Shown here: in pieces, positions 47,830-56,176 of the stretch | How positions within the stretch are numbered: the first letter of the stretch is position 1 | Layout of the letters: every line of letters starts with the position of its first letter | Virus record (IMG/VR): IMGVR_UViG_3300012988_000004 | Span: 1 to 58,003 of that record | Length of the DNA: 58,003 nt | Reading direction: 5' to 3' (one strand) | Source of the DNA: a virus | Made by a program: the position numbers and the translations under genes | The notes under the pieces: generated by a model | The model's database searches: none | Told to the model about the DNA's origin: nothing | What the model saw: the letters and a program-made list of their open reading frames with translations, nothing else

Positions 47830-48122
47830 CAAAATATTTTCAATTATTTTTTGATGGCTGCAAGGAGTTTGAACTGGTATGGATCCCTATAAAAACCTTT
47901 CAAATTAATTGGCTTTTAATGCCTTGTTTGTGGATAGGCTTTAAAATATCCTGAATTCAAAACCTTTGATTTTTGGCCCTTTGAAAACGGCTTCATTAAA
48001 TCGTTTATGAGCCACTTTCTTTAATCGGGAGTAGGAATGTATGCCTGGCTTTTTGGGCTCGCCACGCGCGAAACCTATGGCCTACGTTTTGAGAATTTAT
48101 AGACTATTCAGAGGGGGGGGTA
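47830..48122. other. gene-free stretch of about 290 bp
   Basis: No frame longer than a few codons fits on either strand. It is AT-rich with inverted-repeat fragments and ends in a run of eight G (48113-48120). It may be a regulatory or origin region, but I see no direct evidence of either. Confidence 0.4.
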
Positions 48123-48428
48123 TCAAAAATGGCCTCCCAATTTTTTTTGCATCTTTTCTGACAATTGATTCAATTTCATGGCGGCTTCATAACCACAGAA
48201 AATGTGCGAATAAATAATTATTGCTCTCTCAGGAGAATCTAGTTGATAAAACTTCCTTTTTTGAATAATTGCGAGAGCTTCTTCCAGCGTTAATCCTCCA
48301 CGTTCATTCAATCGGCTGAGTGATTGCGAATGATTTATCTGAGCCCATTCTTCATTCAGCAATCCATCGGGAATTTCTGAAGGACATCCATTTATTTTAC
48401 GACATCGGCAAGCGGAGTGTAATTGCAT
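48123..48428 (-). CDS. hypothetical protein, 101 aa
   Basis: Helical protein (MQLHSACRCRKINGCPSEIP...) with several Cys near the start and a basic C-terminus (LSEKMQKKLGGHF). The eight-G run begins 3 bases after its stop. No family was recognised. Confidence 0.55.
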   Translation of the reverse strand: MQLHSACRCRKINGCPSEIPDGLLNEEWAQINHSQSLSRLNERGGLTLEEALAIIQKRKFYQLDSPERAIIIYSHIFCGYEAAMKLNQLSEKMQKKLGGHF

Positions 48429-48452
48429 AATCTCAATTTCAAAATCCTGATT

Positions 48453-48701
48453 TCAAATGCCATTACTTTTTTCGGAACTAGGTACTACCAAGGTACTATT
48501 TGGCCAATATTTTAAAATTGGTTGTTTACTGTTTGCCTTAAAAATGAACCGGTACATCGCGAGCTCTTCTGCTTGATTGTACTCAGCTCCATTCAAAAGC
48601 TCTTGTAGGCGCTCCTCTGTGATCTTCATACTCCAACTCATCTCCAAGTGAGAAATGGTGTCGTTCTTCAATGCATGCGCGAAGGCTTGGTTTAATGTCA
48701 T
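48453..48701 (-). CDS. possible HTH-like small protein, 82 aa
   Basis: Residues 10-55 form three predicted helices (KNDTISHLEMSWSMKITEER; LQELLNGAEYNQAEELAMYR), similar to an XRE-type DNA-binding unit. The rest is unstructured. It overlaps the next upstream gene by 4 bases. Confidence 0.45.
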   Translation of the reverse strand: MTLNQAFAHALKNDTISHLEMSWSMKITEERLQELLNGAEYNQAEELAMYRFIFKANSKQPILKYWPNSTLVVPSSEKSNGI

Positions 48702-49054
48702 GAGGCAAGCGGAGTAAATGTATAACTTAAAACTCTGGAGAAATCAATAGGCGATGTATCCCATTTTACATCAATGCGACCTAACAGCTTATCATTATAT
48801 TCAAATAAAAACCAAGTCGAATCTTCAAAATATTTAATTGTACACAACTTTGCATCATCTTCAGTTGCTTCTCTTCCAAGATGTTTTTGTAAAACATTTT
48901 TTATCAATTGCTCACGGTAAGCACAAGCAATTGTATAAATGTGATCAGAAATGGATGGATACTTCGGCATACCAAATTGTTTCAACAATTCAGATGCTTT
49001 TTGAATATCTTCAATAGTCACCGGAGTACGCTTAATACCTTTTGTAGTTGTCAT
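48698..49054 (-). CDS. hypothetical protein, 118 aa
   Basis: From ATG 49054, coupled to the upstream stop by ATGA, the sequence is MTTTKGIKRTPVTIEDIQKA. An N-terminal helical pair precedes a beta sheet (YFEDSTWFLFEYNDKLLGRI). A longer frame from 49162 would overlap the upstream gene by 112 bases and is rejected. Confidence 0.55.
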   Translation of the reverse strand: MTTTKGIKRTPVTIEDIQKASELLKQFGMPKYPSISDHIYTIACAYREQLIKNVLQKHLGREATEDDAKLCTIKYFEDSTWFLFEYNDKLLGRIDVKWDTSPIDFSRVLSYTFTPLAS

Positions 49055-49317
49055 TCGATAGATACAATTATTTTTTTGCGCATTCTTTCCCGTGCAACTT
49101 TCAAGAATTCTTCTCTTCCGTTTTCTTTGAGATAAACTAGGTGATCGCATATTTTTCTCCAATTCAAATCAAAAGAAAGCAATGCTTCATTTATCTCTTC
49201 CTCTGTGGCATTTGGGGGAATTTCCAATTTATCGACTTGTTCAAGCAATTGCGTGAATTTTCGTTCAGCATAATGACTTTCTTTTTTTATGGCCTTTTCT
49301 CTGTCGGTGAATTTCAT
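49051..49317 (-). CDS. hypothetical protein, 88 aa
   Basis: Charged helical protein (MKFTDREKAIKKESHYAERK...) with a Lys/Arg-rich end. 4-base overlaps on both sides. No family was recognised. Confidence 0.55.
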   Translation of the reverse strand: MKFTDREKAIKKESHYAERKFTQLLEQVDKLEIPPNATEEEINEALLSFDLNWRKICDHLVYLKENGREEFLKVARERMRKKIIVSIE

Positions 49318-49439
49318 AACTCCAAATTTTCTTCTGACATTCTTTTAGATCTTTGCTTCAATTGAAGCAATCTCATTTTAGATTTATCTACGAATATTTC
49401 TTTAATTATTGCGTAAATAAAATTTTTAATCTTTCTCAT
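49314..49439 (-). CDS. small basic protein, 41 aa
   Basis: MRKIKNFIYAIIKEIFVDKS followed by a basic helix (LLQLKQRSKRMSEENLEL). ATGA overlaps link it to the clamp-motif protein upstream and the 88-residue gene downstream. Function unknown. Confidence 0.55.
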   Translation of the reverse strand: MRKIKNFIYAIIKEIFVDKSKMRLLQLKQRSKRMSEENLEL

Positions 49440-49987
49440 TGTGTGAAGTTGGTTTCGAGTTTGGGTTCGGTCGGGAATAGTTGCAATTGATTATCGTCAT
49501 AGTCCGATTTGCCGTTGAGGTATAACCAGGTTTCTTCAATGATGGCCTCAATTATTTCGCTCATCTTCTCTGCATCCTCGAATCTGTTCTCTTCATCCAT
49601 TTGCGGGTACATTGTCACCTGGGAGGTTTTCATGATGGCTACTTTGCCCGTTCTTTTGACTTCCTTGGCAAGCGTCATAATTACCCTGGATTTCTTTAAT
49701 AGATAGTCTCCGGAGATGCTCACGGCCTGTACTGTCCATTTGGGGAGGTCTTTGGAGTCAACTTCAATTTCATTTACTGCAAGCGCATATTTGCGCAATT
49801 TCTTCATTAGGTCAGTAAGATCCTTGTGAGGGCTGATTTTTCCGGTGATGGAGTATTTGTGGCCTTTTATTTGGTTCTCTTCTTCGCCTTCGATGATTTC
49901 TCTTGTGGTGATGGTTTCAAAGGTGAGTTTTACTTCATCCAGATCGGGTGAGATGCGGATGGAACGAAATTGTTTTTCAGATGTCAT
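49436..49987 (-). CDS. hypothetical protein with possible clamp-binding motif
   Basis: The 183-residue protein is mixed alpha/beta, with 'ITGKISPHKDLTDLMKKLRK' and a charged C-terminal region. Near its end 'DDNQLQLFPTEP' contains Q-L-x-L-F, the bacterial sliding-clamp-binding consensus. It lies in the replication/recombination block between the RuvC-like gene and small proteins. A host clamp interaction is a testable inference. Confidence 0.5.
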   Translation of the reverse strand: MTSEKQFRSIRISPDLDEVKLTFETITTREIIEGEEENQIKGHKYSITGKISPHKDLTDLMKKLRKYALAVNEIEVDSKDLPKWTVQAVSISGDYLLKKSRVIMTLAKEVKRTGKVAIMKTSQVTMYPQMDEENRFEDAEKMSEIIEAIIEETWLYLNGKSDYDDNQLQLFPTEPKLETNFTQ

Positions 49988-49991
49988 TGAA

Positions 49992-50441
49992 TTATGGGTT
50001 TATGGTTAATTGTAAATCTTGTAGTGCTAATTGATAAAGGATGATAGCATCTGCTTCATCATCTGAGGCCACTGAAGGATTATATTTTTTCGCAGCCTCA
50101 ACCATTCCTTCTTTTTTTGCATTACCTTTTCCTGTACCAAATTTCTTAATGACAGTAGGCGCATAAGATTTGTGTTCAATGTTGTTTTCCTCACAAAATA
50201 ATTTTAAAACTCCCTGCATCTCAGCGCCAACGAAATTAGGAAATTTACCATAAGTAGCAAGCTGTTCGAAGACAATTAAATTTATCTTTTCCATCTCACA
50301 TATCTCCCTGAGCTTGGCTTTGAATCTAACCAAGCGCATTCCACGCGATTCATCTTTCTTAGGTGTTAAGTTCCAGCTTCCAGAAGCGGTTTGTGTACAG
50401 AAACCCGTCTTTGTTGCGATGTCTAATGCTAGTAAGTTCAT
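49992..50441 (-). CDS. RuvC-like Holliday junction resolvase/nuclease
   Basis: From ATG 50441 (ATGA overlap) the 149-residue protein begins MNLLALDIATKTGF with catalytic Asp7. It also has Glu59 in 'LIVFEQLATYG', and Asp128/Asp131 in 'ASDDEADAIIL'. These are the four acidic residues of the RuvC nuclease. Phages use such enzymes to resolve branched DNA before packaging. It is the C-terminal part of a longer frame whose upstream 64 codons overlap the HNH-like gene and are not part of the domain. Confidence 0.75.
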   Translation of the reverse strand: MNLLALDIATKTGFCTQTASGSWNLTPKKDESRGMRLVRFKAKLREICEMEKINLIVFEQLATYGKFPNFVGAEMQGVLKLFCEENNIEHKSYAPTVIKKFGTGKGNAKKEGMVEAAKKYNPSVASDDEADAIILYQLALQDLQLTINP

Positions 50442-50881
50442 GGTTTTGGGGTTACAAGTAATCCTTTCTCTCGTCTCTCGGCTGCTGAAAGTTTTGTCTC
50501 CACGATGTCGTGGCAGTAGATGCAAGCTGTTTTGAACCATTCCTTTTTTGCCAGGTTCTTTCCGCGCTTCGCCACGTGATGTATAGTATTGGTTTTTCTG
50601 TCGTTCTGACATCCTACCAATTTTATCTGGCAATCAGGGTGCTCTTTAAGATGTTCACGCTTGGCTTTGACATAGTCGATCATTGCAGTCTTGAGTCCTT
50701 CGCTAATCTTAGGGATTTTGTAGGTGGCTTTCTTTTGGTTCTTTGCTTCAAGTTTTTTAGAATCGCGTTCGAACTTCCGTTGCCTTGCATTACATGAGGC
50801 ACACATATCATTGGCCTCAATTTTTTCATTGCCACATATTTTGCAGCCATAATGCTCAATTGGTGTGATTATGCAACTCAT
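50438..50881 (-). CDS. HNH-type zinc-binding nuclease (NinG-like context)
   Basis: The 147-residue protein has an N-terminal zinc site (YGCKICGNEKIEANDMCASC) and a basic linker. A nuclease-like end follows, with 'TIHHVAKRGKNLAKKEWFKT' and 'ACIYCHDIVETKL'. The 'IHH' and 'YCH' pair resembles HNH/Rap-type recombination nucleases. The RuvC-like gene overlaps its end by 4 bases and the NinB-like gene is just upstream, a lambda nin-region-like set. Confidence 0.6.
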   Translation of the reverse strand: MSCIITPIEHYGCKICGNEKIEANDMCASCNARQRKFERDSKKLEAKNQKKATYKIPKISEGLKTAMIDYVKAKREHLKEHPDCQIKLVGCQNDRKTNTIHHVAKRGKNLAKKEWFKTACIYCHDIVETKLSAAERREKGLLVTPKP

Positions 50882-50884
50882 GAT

Positions 50885-51331
50885 TTAAAATCCAGAGAAG
50901 ACTCTTTCGTATTCATTTTCAATTTGAATGTATTGAAGATATGTTGCATCCTCTTGGCGAGGAACTATTACTTCTGGAAATTCTTCGCGGCCCCATTGCA
51001 ATTGCTGATTGATAAGTGAAGTCATTTCTGAGGTGTCACAATCCTTACTGGATTTGTAACGCTTTGTTTGTTTGCCACGCTTATCTTCAAAAACTGTATA
51101 AAATCCTATCTTATCGTAAAATTCCTTTTTCAGTTCATCAATGTAGTGCCCGGTGTGAGAAGCGTAGATATTCCAAACCATGTGAAAGTAAGCATTCTGC
51201 CCCAGCGATCGCACTGGCCTGTTCTTTGAGATTTTAATGACGTAGGAGCCCTCAGGCATGCTGGCAAGCTCTTTACCTACCATCCTATGAGATGTCTCGT
51301 CATTGGCCTTATATAGAAGGATTTTAGGCAT
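50885..51331 (-). CDS. NinB/Orf-like recombination protein
   Basis: The 148-residue protein has the NinB-type central block 'VRSLGQNAYFHMVWNIYASH' followed by 'IDELKKEFYDKIGFYTVFED', and the C-terminal 'LINQQLQWGREEFPEVIVP'. Lambda Orf/NinB binds ssDNA and aids recombinase loading. The position next to nin-type genes supports this. The match is by eye. Confidence 0.6.
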   Translation of the reverse strand: MPKILLYKANDETSHRMVGKELASMPEGSYVIKISKNRPVRSLGQNAYFHMVWNIYASHTGHYIDELKKEFYDKIGFYTVFEDKRGKQTKRYKSSKDCDTSEMTSLINQQLQWGREEFPEVIVPRQEDATYLQYIQIENEYERVFSGF

Positions 51332-51603
51332 TATGAACCACTTTGAATAAAATCATAATCGTCTGCCCAATCAAGTTTAACACCTGATAAATTTTCTCCG
51401 CAAGATGGGCACCAACGTTCAACGCCAGTGCCTTTACATTCTGGGCACTTTCGTTCTGATTCGCCAGGATAAAAGTTTATTGGATCATCTTCCGATTCAT
51501 CAATATATCCATCCTCACACCAATTAATACAATCGCGTGAATGTAAAGGTGAATGTCCACATTTTGGACAATGCACATTATCTTCAATGTCGTAATCTTC
51601 CAT
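51331..51603 (-). CDS. zinc-finger protein, DnaJ-like Cys pattern
   Basis: The 90-residue protein has four Cys pairs: 'HCPKCGHSPLHSRDCINWC', 'KCPECKGTG' and 'WCPSCGEN'. The C-x-x-C-x-G-x-G spacing resembles the DnaJ zinc finger, and two zinc sites are likely. It overlaps the NinB-like gene by 1 base. Function unknown. Confidence 0.6.
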   Translation of the reverse strand: MEDYDIEDNVHCPKCGHSPLHSRDCINWCEDGYIDESEDDPINFYPGESERKCPECKGTGVERWCPSCGENLSGVKLDWADDYDFIQSGS

Positions 51604-51614
51604 GATTTATTTTT

Positions 51615-51797
51615 TCATCTTCGTTCTTCCAAGTAATCTGAAACTCCTTTTTCTACTTCAATGAGTTTGGCTGTGGCCTCCTGAATTAGTTTCACAGCAT
51701 TTGTTATTTCGGGCTCATCGGTGATCTTTCCGAGAATCAATTGAAGCGAGCCAAGGTCGGCTATTGCATTGGAAAGTGCTAATTGTTTGTAAATCAT
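51615..51797 (-). CDS. hypothetical protein, 60 aa
   Basis: Acidic helical protein (MIYKQLALSNAIADLGSLQL...) ending in Glu/Arg. It overlaps the upstream gene by 4 bases. No family was recognised. Confidence 0.5.
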   Translation of the reverse strand: MIYKQLALSNAIADLGSLQLILGKITDEPEITNAVKLIQEATAKLIEVEKGVSDYLEERR

Positions 51798-52027
51798 ACA
51801 AAGGACCGATATGGCCGGTTAATTCTAACATACATGCTTTTCTCTTGGCACCAATACTCGGTAGTTGATTTAATAATTGTCGGGCATACTATCATGTCAT
51901 CCTCTGTTATACAGACTGTTCGGAAGGTGTTCTCGTCCTTTCTGTAGAGAATGCAGGGGAGATGATCTTTGAGCATACCGTCTATTTCGGTGAGTTTCAA
52001 TAAGCGGAGGTCTTTGGGATCGATCAT
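51794..52027 (-). CDS. hypothetical protein, 77 aa
   Basis: Mixed protein (MIDPKDLRLLKLTEIDGMLK...) with a strand-rich second half (NTFRTVCITEDDMIVCPTII). It overlaps the methyltransferase gene by 4 bases. No family was recognised. Confidence 0.5.
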   Translation of the reverse strand: MIDPKDLRLLKLTEIDGMLKDHLPCILYRKDENTFRTVCITEDDMIVCPTIIKSTTEYWCQEKSMYVRINRPYRSFV

Positions 52028-52746
52028 GCGAATAGTTTTTGTTGCGATTGATAATTTGCAAATCTCAATTCTTCATCATTGAAATAATCTTTATTGATTT
52101 CAGACGCCCAAAAATCAAACTCACATTCTGCAGCTGCTATCCTATTGCTTCCACTACCTAAATGACTATCCCAAATTTTTAACTTCAACTTCAAATCACA
52201 GAATTTTCTATACATCCATTTGTAGATAAAAACTGGCTTTTGAGTTGGATGTATTTTTTTCTCAGAGTTAGCCCCTCCAGTATTTGAATATCTCACTATT
52301 TTGCTCGGCATATCGAATGATGTCCAGGCTAATTCAACCTGAGAAAAGTTTTCCCAAGGCTGCATTTTATCCCACACAACCCAACAGCGCGAAGTAGGCA
52401 AAGGAAAATAATTGCCTCCCCATATAATTTGGTTCTTTGAAATCCTAAAAAGCTCTTCAAAGTATTCTGACGATGGAATTTCATTATCCCATCCAATGTC
52501 CGATTTATTCAATAATCTGTTCTTGAGTTTACCTGACCCTTGATTCAATCTTCCCTTTAATTTGACGGCTGTACTAACTCCGGCTGATCCGAAGCCATCA
52601 TTTCTACTTCTGTTTGGATTGCTCCCCATTTGCATATTCGCTGCATTGATTCCATAAGGGGGATCAACGATCGCCAAATCAAAAAAATCATCCGGGAATT
52701 CCTTCATCATAATCATGCAATCGACATTTCGGACATCGCTTATCAT
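52024..52746 (-). CDS. DNA N6-adenine or N4-cytosine methyltransferase
   Basis: The 240-residue protein has the catalytic 'VDPPYGINAAN' motif at residues 27-37 and the SAM-binding 'WDSHLGSGSNRIAAAE' near residue 195. The order with the catalytic motif first is the beta-class arrangement. 'HPTQKPVFIYKWM' between them matches the family. No restriction enzyme is nearby, so it probably protects the phage DNA or marks it. The recognition site is unknown. Confidence 0.85.
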   Translation of the reverse strand: MISDVRNVDCMIMMKEFPDDFFDLAIVDPPYGINAANMQMGSNPNRSRNDGFGSAGVSTAVKLKGRLNQGSGKLKNRLLNKSDIGWDNEIPSSEYFEELFRISKNQIIWGGNYFPLPTSRCWVVWDKMQPWENFSQVELAWTSFDMPSKIVRYSNTGGANSEKKIHPTQKPVFIYKWMYRKFCDLKLKLKIWDSHLGSGSNRIAAAECEFDFWASEINKDYFNDEELRFANYQSQQKLFA

Positions 52747-52937
52747 TTCTCGAAATGTTTTTCTGTTGTCTCTAAAATCAGTTTGTCTCCGTTCTTCAAT
52801 CTTATCTTCACTTTAGTTCCGTTTTTGTTGTAATACTCTATTGCCTTAAAGCATTCATCTACTATTGCTCCGGCAACGAACTTCTCTTTCTTGCCAAGAA
52901 AATTGTCATGCTCGTCATATATTTCAAGTACGAACAT
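52743..52937 (-). CDS. hypothetical protein, 64 aa
   Basis: Small alpha/beta protein (MFVLEIYDEHDNFLGKKEKF...) with two strands at each end. It is coupled to the ATPase gene and the methyltransferase gene. No family was recognised. Confidence 0.5.
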   Translation of the reverse strand: MFVLEIYDEHDNFLGKKEKFVAGAIVDECFKAIEYYNKNGTKVKIRLKNGDKLILETTEKHFEK

Positions 52938-54013
52938 TAAAAAGGTAATTTATCCGTTTCAACTTTTTTGCTTTGATCGAAAAGAGAAGATTGTGTTTGA
53001 AGCCCGCTCTTCAATGAGCCATCCACGACATCAACTCCGTTAAAATAATATCTCCTCTTCTTGAAATCAAACTCTATTTTTTGATCTTCACCGACCGTTC
53101 CCTTATTCACTCCTACGATCTCAAACTGTCGCTGCTTTAGGTTGTGAAATTTAACAAAAGGATCGCGTGGTTCCAAGTGTGAATTAGGTCTTTCGATGGA
53201 ATATTGTACGTCCATTTTGTTGTCCCAAGCTGCTCCTCCTGACTGCATGAACTGATTGACTACTTTGTATGGCGAATGCTTCTCCGAGCTTGCCTTGACC
53301 TCCTTTAGGCTTCTGGGATGGCTTATGATGTTGAAGCACGAATTCGTGAGCATGGCGAATTGCTTAACATCTATGAAGGCATCGGTCAGCATCTCGTCTG
53401 CGCGTTTCATGTTGTCCATCTTGACCACGTTCCAGGGATCGATCAGAAATCCGTCAAGGTTATTAAATCTTTCATTAAGTGATTGAAAGTTGTCGAGTAT
53501 TGATTCTATGGTCCTGTCGGAAGGATGGATGACAAAGAAATGCTTAGTGACAAACTCAAGAGCTTCCTTGCTTTCTTCCTTCGTCATCATTTGGCAATTG
53601 TGCTTCTCGGAGAATTGTCGGTTCCACGTACGCCCGGAATATATCCAAGCCAGGTTCCAGTAGATTCGATCAGCCTTGATTTTCAGTTTGCCATTTTCTA
53701 CTGAAGCATTCATTTCCTCGGGAGAGTAGATGCCCCAACGCCAGCCATCTCGGATAGACTTCACCATCATCATATAGGAGATAAATAAGCTCTTGCCAGC
53801 TGACGGCCAGCCATACCATGCACTCACAAATCCCCTCATCCAGGCCATGTGGTCTTTGAGTAGGTCTATGCGACATGTCTCCCCAGATTGGACATACTCC
53901 CCATGTTCTCCCAATGCTACCTCAAGATCCAAAGGAATGTAGTTATCCTTTTTTTCCTCCTTTGGCTTCTGGCCATCGAGCATGAAGTCACGTACCGATT
54001 TAATTCTTTCCAT
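52937..54013 (-). CDS. RecA/DnaB-like ATPase, replicative helicase candidate
   Basis: The 358-residue protein has a Walker A 'GWPSAGKS' at 68-75 and a Walker B-like 'LDGFLIDPWN' with Asp192. A 'SHPRSLKEVKA' segment follows, matching the conserved His of DnaB-type ATPase domains. No N-terminal DnaB domain is present. The end 'TQSSLFDQSKK' contains Q-S-S-L-F, close to the clamp-binding consensus. As the only replication ATPase in the genome, it is the best helicase candidate. Confidence 0.72.
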   Translation of the reverse strand: MERIKSVRDFMLDGQKPKEEKKDNYIPLDLEVALGEHGEYVQSGETCRIDLLKDHMAWMRGFVSAWYGWPSAGKSLFISYMMMVKSIRDGWRWGIYSPEEMNASVENGKLKIKADRIYWNLAWIYSGRTWNRQFSEKHNCQMMTKEESKEALEFVTKHFFVIHPSDRTIESILDNFQSLNERFNNLDGFLIDPWNVVKMDNMKRADEMLTDAFIDVKQFAMLTNSCFNIISHPRSLKEVKASSEKHSPYKVVNQFMQSGGAAWDNKMDVQYSIERPNSHLEPRDPFVKFHNLKQRQFEIVGVNKGTVGEDQKIEFDFKKRRYYFNGVDVVDGSLKSGLQTQSSLFDQSKKVETDKLPF

Positions 54014-54317
54014 GTGGCATCAAAAGGAAATATTGATCTGTATGTAGATTAACTGCGAAAGATTCAACCATAGCGTCCTGAGCCATTTCTAGTGCCTTGT
54101 TGTTGATCATTGCCATCTTCAAAGCGTTTCTGAGGTTATTGATTTCGTTTACTGCTTCTTCGTGCATTTCAATGAGACAGTTCAAATGGAATTCTTTGGT
54201 TTTGACAAATTGTGAAGCGATACCGTATTTCGTTTTCATCTTCTCAAGTTCCTCCTGCATAGCAATGATTACTCGGGATCCGTTATCAATTACATTTTTG
54301 AATTCAGCTTCGGTCAT
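54000..54317 (-). CDS. coiled-coil hypothetical protein, 105 aa
   Basis: Helical, Met/Glu-rich protein (MTEAEFKNVIDNGSRVIIAM...) with heptad-like residues 10-70. It overlaps the ATPase start by 14 bases and might assist it. No family was recognised. Confidence 0.55.
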   Translation of the reverse strand: MTEAEFKNVIDNGSRVIIAMQEELEKMKTKYGIASQFVKTKEFHLNCLIEMHEEAVNEINNLRNALKMAMINNKALEMAQDAMVESFAVNLHTDQYFLLMPHGKN

Positions 54318-54577
54318 TACTCCACAATTTTTCCAATAAACATAACGTCCAAATGCTCAATGACTGAGACGTTATATGTTTTTGAAATACCGAACTCTAT
54401 TTTTTCAATCAAGAAATATCCACGTTTATTTTCGATGTCCCATTTTGCGGGAATACCATTTTTAACATCACACCAAACTTTGTCTCCAACCGAGAACGGC
54501 TGGCATGGTGATTCAATGCTGAAGAACTCCTCATTTTGTTCTTCATCGGTGTAAAATCTTAGTGTTATTTCTGTCAT
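54317..54577 (-). CDS. hypothetical protein, 86 aa
   Basis: Strand-rich protein (MTEITLRFYTDEEQNEEFFS...). Possibly a small beta-barrel; 'GDKVWCDVKNGIPAKWDIEN' has an SH3-like alternation. It overlaps the ASCH gene by 4 bases. No function can be assigned. Confidence 0.5.
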   Translation of the reverse strand: MTEITLRFYTDEEQNEEFFSIESPCQPFSVGDKVWCDVKNGIPAKWDIENKRGYFLIEKIEFGISKTYNVSVIEHLDVMFIGKIVE

Positions 54578-55074
54578 ATAAATTCTATTTTTTCAAATTG
54601 CTCGTCTGTAAGAAATCCAATGCCTTGTTTGCCTTTGAATGGGAACGGTTTGATGCGCTGCATGTTCTCGAAATGAAGTCCCCAAAGTTGGTGCTCATCG
54701 ACAATAATTTCTTCAAACCAATCAATATCCTCTTTTCCCATTCTTACCATCTCAGCATTAATGTCCACGTATGCTTTCCCAAGATTATTAAATCCAAGAG
54801 GTTGAACCATCCATAAATCACCGATACAAAGTGCATATCCATTCAAGGTGCTTGTTTCTTCGCGTGTGATTATATTTCTAGCAGATTGGTAATAATCTCC
54901 AGCAAGTCTTTTAAAACTTTCAACTGAATATGATTTCTTAGTGGAGTAGATTAAATATTTTCCTAATGGGAATGGGGGCTTTTTTTCAACTGCCACCCAC
55001 CGGCTTTCAATCTTGCCGTGAAGCATCAAAGAAGCATAAGGTTGGTAAAGTCCGAGTGTTCTTATTTTTTCCAT
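54574..55074 (-). CDS. ASCH-domain protein
   Basis: From ATG 55074 the 166-residue protein starts MEKIRTLGLYQPYASLMLHG and continues 'KIESRW', the ASCH/PUA-like RNA-binding signature. Strand and helix blocks follow, ending 'GLHFENMQRIKPFPFKGKQG'. ASCH domains bind RNA or modified nucleotides. The length fits one domain plus extensions. A start at 55080 adds two residues. Confidence 0.75.
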   Translation of the reverse strand: MEKIRTLGLYQPYASLMLHGKIESRWVAVEKKPPFPLGKYLIYSTKKSYSVESFKRLAGDYYQSARNIITREETSTLNGYALCIGDLWMVQPLGFNNLGKAYVDINAEMVRMGKEDIDWFEEIIVDEHQLWGLHFENMQRIKPFPFKGKQGIGFLTDEQFEKIEFI

Positions 55075-55385
55075 CACCAAATAGGTTTTAAAATTTCGTA
55101 TCCTTTTTCTGTTTTCTTTATCAATCTCAAGTTCCTGAAGATATTCTGTATGCCTTCTCTCTCATTGTACTCCATCTCGCAGGTCTGCATCTTCAACACC
55201 ACAAACTCTATGGCCTCTGGTGACACGTTGGCGTTCTCCAATACTCTCGCCCACTCTAATATCTCGATCTCGCTGAGAGGAAATGATCGCAGCATGGAGA
55301 ACTTAAAGACGGCCTTCTGTATCTCACCTTTGGGCAAAGTCGCTATGGTGCTCTCCTGCCTTTTGGATAATCCTTTTTCTTCCAT
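55074..55385 (-). CDS. small replication-block protein, 103 aa
   Basis: The protein begins MEEKGLSKRQESTIATLPKG and has a core 'FPLSEIEILEWARVLEN' similar to short replisome-associated proteins. It overlaps the previous gene by 62 bases when started at 55385; an internal ATG at 55295 gives 73 residues and no overlap. Position beside the loader-like gene suggests a replication role. Confidence 0.45.
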   Translation of the reverse strand: MEEKGLSKRQESTIATLPKGEIQKAVFKFSMLRSFPLSEIEILEWARVLENANVSPEAIEFVVLKMQTCEMEYNEREGIQNIFRNLRLIKKTEKGYEILKPIW

Positions 55386-55812
55386 TCTGTGTTTTTATTT
55401 CCTCTATGATTGAATCAAACTTAGCTGCCAGCACATTCAACGTCTGGTTTTTGTAGAACTCCGGCAGCTTCTTGCAAAAGTGCCGGAAGAAGTTCTCAAA
55501 GTAGTTTTTGTCTATGACCACCGGTATATGGTTGCTTGGGTTGGCAATCCACAATTGCATTTTGTTGATGATGGAGTTGATCGCAGCTCCATCTATTGCA
55601 GTAAATCCCCACCCTGGATGAACTTCTTTGAGCCAGATGTCAACCATTGATTTATAAAGCTCCGATTGCTCTTTGGGCTTTTTGCTTTTCTTGAAGCTCG
55701 CGTGGTAGGCGATCGCCATCTTGCAGGCTTCTGACCATTCCATCATTTGAAGGGGAATGATGCCAAGCTCGGAGGCTGATTCAATTAGGCGGGATTGCTG
55801 CTGTTTGGTCAT
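55324..55812 (-). CDS. helicase-loader/replication-initiator-like protein
   Basis: The 162-residue protein's C-terminal 85 residues (GWGFTAIDGAAINSIINKMQ; FFRHFCKKLPEFYKNQTLNV; LAAKFDSIIEEIK) match the pattern 'YxFxGxDxxAIxxLI ... WY ... LxxIxSxFNxII' that I associate with replisome organiser and helicase loader C-termini. The N-terminus is short and lacks the usual winged helix. It is encoded near the start of the replication block, upstream of the helicase-like gene. Confidence 0.4.
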   Translation of the reverse strand: MTKQQQSRLIESASELGIIPLQMMEWSEACKMAIAYHASFKKSKKPKEQSELYKSMVDIWLKEVHPGWGFTAIDGAAINSIINKMQLWIANPSNHIPVVIDKNYFENFFRHFCKKLPEFYKNQTLNVLAAKFDSIIEEIKTQNGRKRIIQKAGEHHSDFAQR

Positions 55813-56038
55813 ATTTTTTTATTCTTTTAAGCGATTCAAGTGCTTGATTAAATTGACAGAACCATCCAGATTCCCCAATTCTATATTCACCTGTCCATCC
55901 TTTGTTATCAATATAAATTTCGTGGAGATATTGCCATGAAGTCCAAAAGAATAAAAACTTTCTTTGTCTCATTGAGATATGATAAACTTTATTACAACAA
56001 TGGCCTTCTTTTGAAACTAACATGAATTGTTTAGTCAT
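55781..56038 (-). CDS. hypothetical protein, 85 aa
   Basis: Aromatic-rich protein (MTKQFMLVSKEGHCCNKVYH...) with Cys and Trp residues scattered. It overlaps the loader-like gene by 32 bases. No family was recognised. Confidence 0.5.
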   Translation of the reverse strand: MTKQFMLVSKEGHCCNKVYHISMRQRKFLFFWTSWQYLHEIYIDNKGWTGEYRIGESGWFCQFNQALESLKRIKKYDQTAAIPPN

Positions 56039-56176
56039 AACTTATTTCTTTTTAAGTGACTTCATGAACTTATCAATTTAAAAAACTAAGGAGCGCCTAT
56101 CAAAGTCCTACGATGGTTCTCTAGCGCACGCTTTGGCTATCTTTCAGCATCGACCACACACCGTTTTACTGCGAAT
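56039..56176. other. gene-free stretch between small early genes
   Basis: No frame above 20 codons runs through this 138-bp segment on either strand. Three 8-base palindromic pieces (GGAGCGCC and similar) are present but do not form one strong hairpin. Confidence 0.3.

Noticed and set aside
47830-48122. origin of replication
   Set aside because: Gene-free and AT-rich, but no iterons or strong dyads that would support the claim.
50442-50633. 64-codon upstream extension of the RuvC-like protein
   Set aside because: It overlaps the HNH-like gene in another frame, while ATG 50441 sits at an ATGA junction and begins the RuvC fold.
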